Origin: Icerya purchasi
Taxonomy: Eukaryota; Arthropoda; Insecta; Hemiptera; Monophlebidae
NCBI GenBank assembly: GCA_039619475.1
Contig: CM077115.1
Span: forward strand, 497,075,352-497,139,351
Direction of reading: 5' to 3'
Length of the DNA stretch: 64,000 nt
Positions within the stretch are counted from its first letter, which is position 1. Each line of letters opens with the position of its first letter. The notes under the pieces are model-generated. The model was not told where the DNA came from. It did no database searches and saw only the letters and a program-made list of their open reading frames with translations. Shown in pieces: positions 40,001-52,000 of this stretch. Position numbers and translations under genes: made by a program.

Positions 40001-43000
40001 ATTCAACTCATCAAATATATCCAAAATGAGTTCTAAGTTGTCCAGCACCAAAAAAAAAAAAAAAATTTTGTTGCCTTGTGCAATGTTTTAGAATTTACCA
40101 ATGCGGGGCCAAAAAATGTACATGCTCCATTCCGGCACACGCTGTATATACCCAGGATAAAATACCAATTTTTAAAATTGTTGTACGTATATTTTCTCAC
40201 TATTGAAATCAATATTTCATCGCACACGTATGAAAATAAAAAAGAAAACCTACAGTATGTTTTCAAAATATGCTTAACTATTTTTTTGTGTCAGCACTCC
40301 TTGCAGGAACCCAAGATATAGTATACTAACTGGAGCGCACACACAAAGATATAGTTCCTCAGCATTCATATTCTTTCTATATTATTATATACCTTTGTAG
40401 GATCATATCTCAAACGCTCCAAACCAATCATTTCAGTTGTGAAGACGAACACAATGTTCACCGAAACAATGCAATTCTGTGCTGCAATATTAATCGTATC
40501 TTCATCATCAATGAGTCGTGAATCTCTCGTGAATATATCGAGATTATGATCTGTCCATGTAATATATAAAATGTCGCCACTGATCTCTGTTGTGAGCCAG
40601 TTGAACACATTCTACAAAACTTTTTCCTACAGCTGTCCGGATCATGTCTGACCATCCGGTTGGAACGCAACCGCGTCTTCTTTTTCCTCCTACTTTTCCT
40701 TCCAGAATTCTCGTCTCAAATACATTTGCTCCTATCACATGACTAAAGAGTATTTTAGTATTATTTTAATTACTCCCGACGATAATCTTTTCGTTACGTC
40801 TATTTCTAGTAACACCGAACTGTTTGTTCTTTTTTCTGTCCACGGGATTCGTAGCATTCGTCTCCAATAGTACCTTTCTAACGCATCTATCTTTCATCGA
40901 TATCGGATTTACGTAGAGTCTAAGTTTCTGCGCCGCATAGAAATACTGAGAATACCAGACTATTCACTAGTCTTATTTTAACTTTCTTTGATACCGCGAG
41001 ATCAGTCCGTATACGTTTTAGCCGACACATAACACTTTTTGTTATGTTTGTTCTGTGTCTGATTTCCGCTTCAGATCCCCTTCGATAATCAAACCAAGAT
41101 ATCTATACTGTTTTACAATTTCCACGCCGTTAATATTACGCAATTCCGGGTAATTGTCGTTTCCCCCTGTCTATAATCATAATTTTCGTCTTATCTTTAT
41201 TAATTGTTAACCCATATTCATCGCTGCATTTCTCAAGACGACTTAAAGTTTGCGCCATGCTGCTTAGCTACCGGTTATTAGTGTTGTGTTGTCCGCATAC
41301 CTGAGAACTAAAATCTGAATTCCTATTGATTATCAAAGGAAAAACAAAATACCAACGGAAAAGGGCCACATAGATCTATAATGTTCCCGTTTTCAGTTTG
41401 TATTTTGTTTTTCCTTTGATAATCAATATTTTGATGATGCGTTTTTCCGTTATTATTTGTTTTGTGTTGCATTGTATTTCTTGTCTTTTTCTTCTTTTCT
41501 TTTCCAGCTGAAGATTGGTTTTACGCAAAAACGTTTCTTTGATTAATATAACAGTTTTATCGGGTATCTTTTAGTTTGCTATAGGTTAATTCTTTGTTTG
41601 TTTTTTTTTTCTTAAATTTAAGGAGGGCTACTAAACCATACACTGCATGTAACTACCTAGGTTATCGCAGTGAGTGGACCTAATTTTTAAATCAGACTCC
41701 TCAGCTCATTAGACTGAACGAAAGTCATGAGGTTGTTCAAAGCGGTAGAAGTATTTGAGAGGATGTCTGCAAGTGATGTAATCTGGCCACGCCGCAACCC
41801 ATTGAGACGTGTGCATTTCAGCAAGATGTGCGAAACTGATCGATAGAAAAAAGTGGGCAAGTACTTGGCTTTGGAACTTGTTTGATGTTGTAGTCGTTGG
41901 AAAAAGACGTATGTCTCGTTCTCAGGCGAGATTGACTGCCGAGAACACTCTGCGTTCCGTTCCGACTGGAGGCCACTATGGCTCCGTCGTAGGTTTCAAT
42001 TCTTTGAAAAAGTTCGCTTGAGACATCCAGTCATGATTCCGATGTGCGAAGACTGCGCCCAACAGGAAACTTTTCAAGGATAATGGACCGTAAGCAAATA
42101 GCGGTATTGGGCACATCATGGATGACCGAGCGACCAAGTTTACTCGCTCGATACGTTTTTATCCAATGATTTCTAACGAGCAGGAATAAACGACATTATT
42201 TATTTAAATTCTAATCAAAAAAATGAAGTAGCAATTATTTTTAACTAACAAAATAACACTTTTTTGATTTATTCGATAATGTTCCACGCCCGAATATAAC
42301 ACACAATAATTCCTCTGGATTGCACATCTCTTATGTTTTGTTTTTCTTGTCTGAAGTAACATTCAAACCGTAATCGCCCTTGATCCATAATAAACACGGA
42401 AAATAAGTTTTTATTTATTTATTTTTGTTACTGAAATATTCGCTCATTACTATTTTAATTATATTTCTCCATTACACAAACAGAAACATATCAAATACAC
42501 AATGAAACCAAATACACACGAACGTAAACATGGAACAAAAATAATTCACATTTTTCAGCAATAATAAAACTGCCTTTCCAATAAATTAATAAAGTGATTT
42601 ATCGAATTGTATTTTTATGTGAAATGTATTTTAATTCTGCCTTCATGTATACCGTGTTTGTGTTTGCAACAAGGCACAGACTGTGAAAGGCTAGAGGAAG
42701 CCAAAAAACCAAAAAGGCATAAGAATGAATTATTCACGTGTTACACAAAAATTTTGACTCGTGCATTCTTAAAATATCTGAATAGAATTTCACTGAAGTT
42801 TGTTGATTTGTTCCGATTTGATTTTTATTTATTTTTTTTAAGTTATTACTTTTATATTTTTATCCGGTAAATGATTGAGAAGTATGATTTAAAAAAAAAA
42901 AAAAAACACTTCTTAATATGATGTATTTTATTTTTTTTGCTGGTTATTAGTTCATTACACTGAATATTTTTGATAAATTAATAAACTGGTTTATACAATT

Positions 43001-46000
43001 ATATTCCTATGTGAAATGAATTTCTTAATGTATATAAATATCTAAATCTTTTACTCACTTTAATTTCATCTTATAATGACTCAAAATTATTGCATTACAT
43101 ACTTTAGGCATTATTTCTGATATTGCTTGCTTAGATGATTTAAATAAATATCACAGGCTAGCGTCGGAATTTCCTGTTGCTAAGAATCGTAAGGTTATAA
43201 TAGCTAGCTGCTCTCAAGATGAAACAGCTTTTGCTAAAATTAGTGTTATTTTTTTATTATTTTCAACTCGATTAGATGAAGTAGGTTTCAAAATCTGTTG
43301 ATGATATTCTGCAAAAATTTTTAAATTTCCCTGAATCTTCTGCTTCCAAGCATATCGTTTAGTAAATTGTTGTCACCATGCAAATTACAATTTTTGAATA
43401 ATGTCAAATTCCACTATCTTCTTTGCAACCTTTTTTTCTTGTTTTTGTTATAATAATTTGTATAATGCACCGTTTACGTACTTTCCTGCCGTTTTTAACT
43501 TGTCAAAAAAGAGGGTGCGTAAATTACGCGGGGAATCAGATCAACCTGCATTTTGCCGGTTATACGTAATAGATGTGTATTTTAAAATTACCTCTTACCT
43601 AAACAAAACACTGATTAAATGAAATCAGTTACCTTCATTTCGAAAAATATATTTAGACAATAATAGCTAACTACATTACAGAAATTTATAAATTCGAATA
43701 CCGGTAATTTACTTCTAAGAAATTAGATATTGTCTAGTAATGTTGAACCTATTAATGTATTTTAATAATAAAGCGAAAATATGGTTTATATTACTTCTCC
43801 AAAAAAATGTGTGCAAAAATTAGGGTGCACAAATTACACGAGTAAATACGGTGATAAAAGAAGAATACGCAATTATTTTATTGTAAGGTATGTTTCTAAA
43901 ATTGAGCGCCTCAGTCAACAATTAAATATAATGACTGAAAAACGCAGGATTATTATTGTTTATAGCGAGCACCTCGATCAATAGCGATCATAAAAATAAT
44001 CGGTAATCGTATATTGAAGCCAATCATATGCTTGCAAGCAGAGGGGAACACTGAAGAGAATTAATTTTCAGTCACATTTTTGCCCTTGATCATATAACCA
44101 ATATAAACCTGGCTTAATACAGTGTGTTATATGTCGGTAAAGTAAAATTACACCAAACTGTGAATTTTTGATTGTATTTGATTTATGCTGTGACCGACTT
44201 TATTTTCAGGTTTCAGTAGTAGCTATAAACCGTGGCTTCCAGTCAATCCAAATTATTGGAGAGTTAATGTAAAAAATGAAAAATCTCTTCCACTGGGTCA
44301 TTACAACATACTTAAGAAGCTCATGAATCTGCGGAAAACACCTGCTGTACGTTATGGTCAGTTCCACAGTTACGTACATTCTGAATGGGTGTATATATTT
44401 ACCAGGTAATAATTGATAGTAGTTTTTTAATTACAACTTGCACGCTGAATGTCATATTCCTCCCCTTTTTCTTCGACAGTTCCTTCTTGGGTTATCGTTT
44501 CCTTATCAAACGGTTGCCTATTTCCTCTTGCTCTCTTATATTCCTTCATCTTGCGTACCTGGGGAATTTTTCTGTTAACAAAACTCCTATCGTATCTCTT
44601 ATCGCTGACTGTCTTATCCAGTTTTCTCAATATATCTACACTCACGATAAACTCCCTTATTTCTTATGTATGTATGGTCGTTTCGATGGTTTCGTTTGTC
44701 GCGTGTTGTGTCTTGCGTTTAATTTATATATCGTTTCAGTAAAATAGTCGCGTTATCGTCCAAATTATTCGAATATATATTACCGCTATTTATCAGTTAC
44801 TTCGTCACTTCAGATCGGTGAGATTGAACCATTTTTCTTATCTATTCTGTATTATTTATCATTTAATCTTTTCATTTTCGTACATATTCTTCATTTCTCG
44901 GAACAACTCGTACATTAGCACACACCAGCACATACCTACCACGCGTGTATTGTCGTCGCTGTAATGGCGACGACAGCAGATACACCGTTACACACAACGC
45001 AATCGCTTTACACACACACACACACACAAACGCAAAACGTACGTCAACATGCAACAACATCAACCGTTATCCAACCGGCAACTTATACACACGAACCGCT
45101 CTATACGTTGACCGGTACACAAGCGCAACCTGACGATATGCTACGTAATTGTTCTAGCGAAATCGTACAGCCGGCTCGGTTTACTCCGTCTTTCACGACG
45201 ACATATAATGTGGCAGGCTCATCAACAGGTATCTCCACTGCGCAGCCCGTACTTGTTTATGCGCCGACTCCCGAAAATTTCGAATATTTACAGTCAAATA
45301 TTAATTACGTACAAAATCAAAATGTCATCAATAATCAACACTTCCCTCCCTTACCGCAAAACAATGCGCAACGAACGAATCAGAGTTGTAGTGGCGAAGA
45401 AGTCGATATGCATGAGAATGAAAACAGCCAGGAAAATGATTGGCAGCAAGTTAAGGTGAGAAAGGGAAAAAAGCGGCAATCTGCTATTGCCAACGATAAT
45501 AATAATAAGAAACACGTTAAAATGACTCGCAATCGATTTGAGGCCCTCTCAATGAACGACGGAAATGACTCTGATGAAGAAAGTCAAGTAGGTTCAGCCG
45601 AAAAAAGTTCAATGAATAATTCCACACCGTCCATTCCCAAGCCACCACCCATTTTCGTACATGGAGTGCAAAATTTCAGAAAAATGCAGGAGAGAATAGA
45701 GCTCGTTATAAATAAGTCCGATTACTACGCGAAGGCACTGACAGATCGCGTGGTTAAAATAAGCGTACTTTCTCCGGAACAATACCGTAAGCTAACGCGG
45801 GTTTTTAGGGAGGAAAATATTATTTTTCACACTTATCAAATGAAACAGGACAGAGCTTATAAGGTGGTGATCAGACATTTACACTTTTCAATCGATCCGC
45901 TGGTTATAAAAGAAGAATTAGAATCACATGGTTTTGAAGTTCGTAATGTTCATAATGTGAAACAATATCAGACAAAAAAACCGCTGCCATTATTCTTCGT

Positions 46001-49000
46001 GGATCTCGAGCCCACAGCAAATTGCCGAGAAATACATAATTTAAAATCATTGTGCAATACTATAATTAAAGTAGAATCGCCCAACAAGAAAGCATCAATC
46101 CCGCAATGTCAGAACTGTCAGCAATGGGGACACACCAAAGCTTACTGTACAAGAACGCCGGTTTGTGTTAAATGTGGAGGTGGCCATAAGACTTACGAAT
46201 GTAAAAAAGACCCGAAATTTCCGGCTACATGCGGACTGTGTGGCGGATCTCATCCCGCAAATTATAGAGGTTGTGAGATTTATCAAAAGTTAGTACAAAA
46301 TAAAACGAATTCGGGGGTTGCAGCAAATCAACCTATTAAACAAAACTATCGACGACCAACCGTAACTTATTCACAAATTACTAAGTCTGACACTCCTAGT
46401 CAGGCGGACAATATAACAGCAAATGCAACTCATATAAGGAATTCCGGTCAAATCCCCATTAACGCCCAATCACCAAATAATTTAAGGGATGATATACAGA
46501 ATATTCCTTTTGTGAACCTGTTCGAATTCCTGAATGAATTTAAATCCATGTTCCGTCAATTAGCCGAGCAAAACAGCATGGTTCTATCCATGCTTACCAT
46601 GTTAATTCAGAAATTATCCAAATAATGCCCGCCTACCTGAGGATAGCTCAATGGAACGCGAATGGCTTAAAAAATCATAAAGCCGAAATTGAATTGTTCT
46701 TAACTTCCAATTCTGTGGATGTAATTTTAGTTTCCGAAACCCACCTAACTGATAAAGACTGTTTCAAAATAAATAATTACAACACGTATTCTTGCACACA
46801 CCCCTCAGGAAAATCTCACGGCGGTTCAGCAATATTAATAAAAAATAACATTGTACAGCACGAACTAAATCATTTTAGGGAGGAGTATCTGCAGGGAACT
46901 AACATTAGCATACAGACGATGGGTGGCCAACTTGTATTATCAGCTGCTTATTGTCCGCCACGACATAAAATAACATTGATGGAATTCTGTAAATATATAA
47001 AAAATTTAGGGAGCAGATTTGTGTCAGGAGCAGATTGGAACGCTAAGCATACAGCGTGGGGATGCAGGATAACTACGACAAGAGGACGTGTGTTCAAACA
47101 AGCACTTGAAAGTCACAATGTCAACTATATATCAACAGGGGAACCAACTTATTGGCCAACCGATAATCGTATGATACCGGATCTTTTAGATTTCTTCATT
47201 ACAAAAGGAACCGCTAGTTATTATACAAATATAAATTCTTCCTTCGATCTCTTTTCAGATCACTCTTCTATTATTTTAACCTTCGGTGATTCCGTTATAT
47301 GCAGAGAGGAGCAAATACATTTATATAACCACAAAACAGACTGGGAATCATTTAGAGATCATTTGGATACAAAGTTAAACTTAAAAATTCCTTTAAAAAG
47401 CCCAACTGACGTCGAGAATGCCGTACGGTACCTAACAAACGAAATACAAATAGCAGCTACCTTAAGCACTCCTGTTCTTAAATGTAAAAAAAGTAATAAA
47501 AATTATCCAATATCAGTCCGGAAACTTGTCTTAGAAAAGAGAAAGCTTAGAAGAAGGTGGTTCCAATCGGGAAACCCTTCGGATAAAAAGTTGTTTAATA
47601 ACAAAATAAAAGAATTAAAAAAACTTTTAGAAGAAATCAAAAATAAAACGCTCAATAATTATTTAACTAAACTATCACCCTTAGCAATTGATGATTATTC
47701 CTTGTGGAAGTGTACCAAAAATATTAGGCAACCGAATAAACATGTTCCTCCGATGAAACATGGTGACGGGTCATGGGCGAAAGATCATAAACAGAAGTCG
47801 AATTTATTTGCCGAGTACTTGGCAACCGTGTTTAAGCCAAACATACAGACAAACACGGACAGGGAAATACATGAATTTATAACCAGTCCATGTGGACCAT
47901 CTTTAGCAATAAAATCAGCCTCTCCTCACGAGGTTGGGTGTCTGCTTAAAACGCTGAAAAAGAAGAAAAGCCCAGGTTTCGACTTAATAAGCGCTGAATT
48001 ATTAAATAAACTTCCGCGGAAAGCTATAGTACTGCTCACTTCTATATGTAACGCAGTATTTCGCATACAATACTTTCCGGTACAATGGAAGTTTGCGCAA
48101 ATCGTAATGATTCCGAAACCTGGTAAAGATCTCTACTCTGTAACGTCTTATCGTCCGATTTCCTTGTTGCCTGTTTTATCGAAGGTAATGGAAAAATTAA
48201 TATTAAAAAGGTTACAGCCTTATATACAGTCAACTGATGTAATTCCGCAACATCAGTTTGGCTTTTTAAAACATCATTCCACGATTGATCAATTGCATAG
48301 GGTGGTTAGTGTAATTGAAAATAGTTTAGAAACTAAAAAAGTATGTACTGCGGTATTTCTCGACGTTCAACAGGCTTTTGATAAAGTCTGGCACGATGGT
48401 TTAATATACAAATTAAAATGTTTGTTCCCGAGTAACCTTTACCTGTTGCTAAAATCATACCTCGAAGATCGTCATTTTCAAGTACGTTACGAACATACCT
48501 ACTCAGAAATACATCCAGTTTTAGCAGGCGTTCCTCAGGGTTCAGTGTTGGGCCCCACGCTGTACTTGTTATACACAGCAGATTTTCCTGCGACAGAGAA
48601 TGTGCAGATGGCTACATTTGCGGACGACACGACACTACTGTCATCACATGAAGATCCGAAGAAAGCTAGCAATAATCTACAAAATGCTCTTACGAAGGCT
48701 GAAACATGGTTTAAAAAATGGAAAATCGGGATAAACGAAAGCAAATCGGTGAATATCCATTTTACTAACCGAAAAGTTGAAGTCCCACCCGTTAAGATCA
48801 ATAACATAGATCTTCCTGTACGAGAAACGGTCAAGTATTTAGGTTTGCACTTAGACAGCCGATTGACATGGAAACACCATATACAGGTTAAAAAGAAAGA
48901 ATTAGATATCCGGGTTAAAAAAATGTACTGGCTGATAGGGAGAAACAGTGTACTGACAACGGACAACAAACGTCTAATATACACAACTATTTTGAAACCC

Positions 49001-52000
49001 ATCTGGACATACGGGGTTCAACTTTGGGGTTGCGCTAAACCGTCAAACCTGAAGGTAATACAGACTTCCCAGAATAAGATCCTTCGGTTGATAACCAAGG
49101 CACCCTGGTATGTTACTAATCTAACCTTACATCGAGATTTGTGTATAGATTATGTGGCTGATGTCATCAAAGTTCACGCTAAAAGACACGCAGACAGACT
49201 CGATTCTCATCCGAACACTCTTGCTAGAGAATTGCTCGATGTTACCGATAATGTAAGAAGACTGAAACGCCAGAAACCGCAGGACCTTGTTTAAGGTAGG
49301 GGTAATCGGGTAGGTGCCATTGGGTACTCCTCCCTTCATGTTTAAGTTCATTCACACGTATTACTAAATGTCCTTGATGGACAGCTCGTAATAGTGTATA
49401 AATATAAAAAAAAAAAAAAAAAAAATTTCTGCTTCAATTTTATTTCTTTGCTCCATCCCATTAACTGCTTTTATTCACCTATTCTTCCCAAACCTTTACT
49501 TCATCACGTTGTTAGATCAGAATTTCGACAGAATCTTAGCTCTGTTTCCCCAACCAGTTTTTGATCTTCACGGATGGCTCCGAAGGACCTAATGGTGTTG
49601 GTGTAGCTTTCTTCTGTCCTTCTCTCAATTACTTCGAGTTCTTTAAACTACCCTCTTTTTATTCAATCTTTTATGCTGAGTTTTCTGCTATTCTGCATGT
49701 ACTTCTTTTTATCAAATATTCTCGCAATCTCCTTATTCTGTCGGATGCTCAAAGCGTGCTGCAGTCTATCACATCTCCTCTCTCTTCTCACTCAACCGAC
49801 TACGTCATTCTTTTTATTCGTTCCTTGATTTATGATCTCTTCTTTGCCCACTTAATCCAAACGGATTTCCATTGGATTTCTGGCCATGCCAGAATCGAGG
49901 GAAACGAGTTGGTTGACTCATTCGCTCGATTATCTTCCTCTTCTGGTAGGTTTCTTCCTGCCTTCTTAGGTTCCAATATTACCCTTCTGTCTGCAGCTCC
50001 TCATTCCAGACCATGGTTTAACTCCTACGTCTCCTCATTCTCCAATCCGAACTTCTTTTTCTTGTCTATTCAACTTTCCGTTCCACTTTTCCATTGATTT
50101 ATTAACTTTCCTTCTATGTGCCGTTCCAACCTCTCTGCGATTTGCCGCCTACGTTTTAGGCATAGTTTGCTCCCTTCCTTACTATCCGTTATTCTCTCGT
50201 GCCTTTTCCTTATTGTCCATTGCACTCTCCCAGCAATAAATGTATTTGTGACCCTGATTATGTAATGTTCAGTTGTTCGTCGCTTTCAACGGAACAAACT
50301 TCTTCTTATTCCTTCCTCTTACAAAACGGTATTCCCGCTCCATACTGTGCTTCATTCACATTCTCTCCCTTCCTTCTCCTTCGATTATTCCAGCTCTTGA
50401 TTCCTTTCTGTCGGCTATCTCTGCTCTCGTAAAGATCTGAGTCTCTCTTACTCTTCTGTTCCACTGTTCTTGGGCTAATGTCCATGTTGACGAACCCATA
50501 AAAAAAAAAATACATTTAATTCTAGTAATCGATAATAGAAATAGTACATCATTAAAAAACGACTTATGATTTTACTCTCACAGCTCTTTATTTTATACAT
50601 TTGTATATATAATTTATTTTAAGAAGTTTGACCTCCTTCAATTTGATAGCAATAAATATGCATTGAATAAAAAATATTTTTTGGTCATTTAGCGGTTTTA
50701 AAAATATATTTAATTTTATACCTATATATTTAATACAATACATTAAATAATGGTGAAATTTCATCCTATTTCAGTTTGTCAATTATATTTTATCAAATTT
50801 CCAGCATATGTTAAAACTGTTTAATTTACTGTGTAGTACAAGTTGTCCAATGAAGGCGTAATTTACACCTCTTTCAGTATTCTCAATTATAGTTCCCAAT
50901 CTTACATCAGTGTAAATAATATTTTAGTATACTTTTTAATACAATCTGTTCATGTTGATGAAAGTCAACCCTCCATTAATTTGCATTAATTAAAATAAAT
51001 CTATTTTTTCATCTGTATAAAAAGTATTCAGTGCGCTATTTATTATCCCCTCCGAATAAATATGTTCACTAGAAGTCTATTATTTTTTAATTATGCTATA
51101 TCGTTCTTCTGAATGGTGTAGAAAGTACTGAACAGACATTTTCTCATCAGGCTCTGAAATATGACAGACTATAGGCAAAAATTTAATTTTTTAATTATGA
51201 TAAATGTGTAGTCTGATGGATCAAGAATTATTTACGGAGAACCGAAACGGAGGTTATACCAGCGTTTGGTCAAGCAATATCTCATGCTTTCACCTTCACC
51301 ACACTATTTCTTTATGGTAGTCCTTTGGTTTTCCTTTTTCTTATGGAGTGCTGAGGGATATAAAAATGCTGAGACAGTGACAGAGAGGCAAATATAGCAA
51401 TAATCACAAATCTGCACCACTGTAAATAGTCCTACACAATAGTAACTAGCTGCAGTCTAATACAAGTTATCTTACAGTTTGTTTAGTACTCACAATCGAT
51501 TCAGTGACCAGTACTACTGAATTTCACATTGTCCCAGTAATCTGAAGATGTAAAAAATGCTATGAAACACTGTCAATGATTGATAATTTCCAACAGATTG
51601 TTGCTACTAAGGCGATCAAGCTGAATCTAGGCCGAGGCCTGAAAGCCAGCCTAACACTCGTGTGTCAGTACCAGCATTCTTGCTAAGCCGATGACAGAAA
51701 ACAAATGACGCCGGCATACTTCTTCTCCAAAAGTGTCCTACTGTTCTAAAACATTATATCAGTAAATGAATATAACAAATAATTGAGAACTTAAATAAAA
51801 GGGAGCAAAATAAAACTTTAGAGAAAATCTTAGGAATATTCAATGAAAAAATCAGAAACCAACTTTTGGAAAAAGACTATCAGTCTTAAGTAACTACACT
51901 CCTACATTCAATATTTCTCCAATGCAATATATATATTATGTATTATTTCTTTCTGTAAACGTTTGTTTCACTGATATTATAAGTTATGTATTTTTAAACC

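Larger units (their letters stand above)
44665..49425 (+). mobile_element. jockey-type non-LTR retrotransposon, apparently full length and intact
   Basis: A 299-bp 5' leader, ORF1 (44964-46625), ORF2 (46625-49294), a 110-bp 3' UTR and a 20-A tail (49406-49425). It is flanked by a short duplication, ATTTCT at 44659-44664 and (A)TTTCT at 49425-49430. Removing it restores the continuity of the family III copy. No RNase H domain, three gag knuckles and ORF2 near 890 aa are jockey-clade traits. Both frames are free of stops, so it could be recently active. Confidence 0.92.
44455..50510 (+). mobile_element. family III non-LTR copy, split by a jockey element
   Basis: Two parts, 44455-44664 and 49426-50510, join across the jockey insertion. 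The left part aligns with 1380-1580 of copy 2 (SYLSYRFLPKRLPL region). The right part holds RNase H in one frame (49561-50097) with IFTDGSEGPNGVG, YAEFSAIL, LSDAQSVLQS, HWISGHARIEGNELVDSFA, and then the tail. The poly(A) is at 50500-50509. RNase H acidic residues are all visible in this copy. Upstream RT is missing (5' truncation). Confidence 0.87.

Noticed and set aside
48042..49002. - strand frames within jockey ORF2
   Set aside because: Shadows of the 889-aa frame on the + strand.
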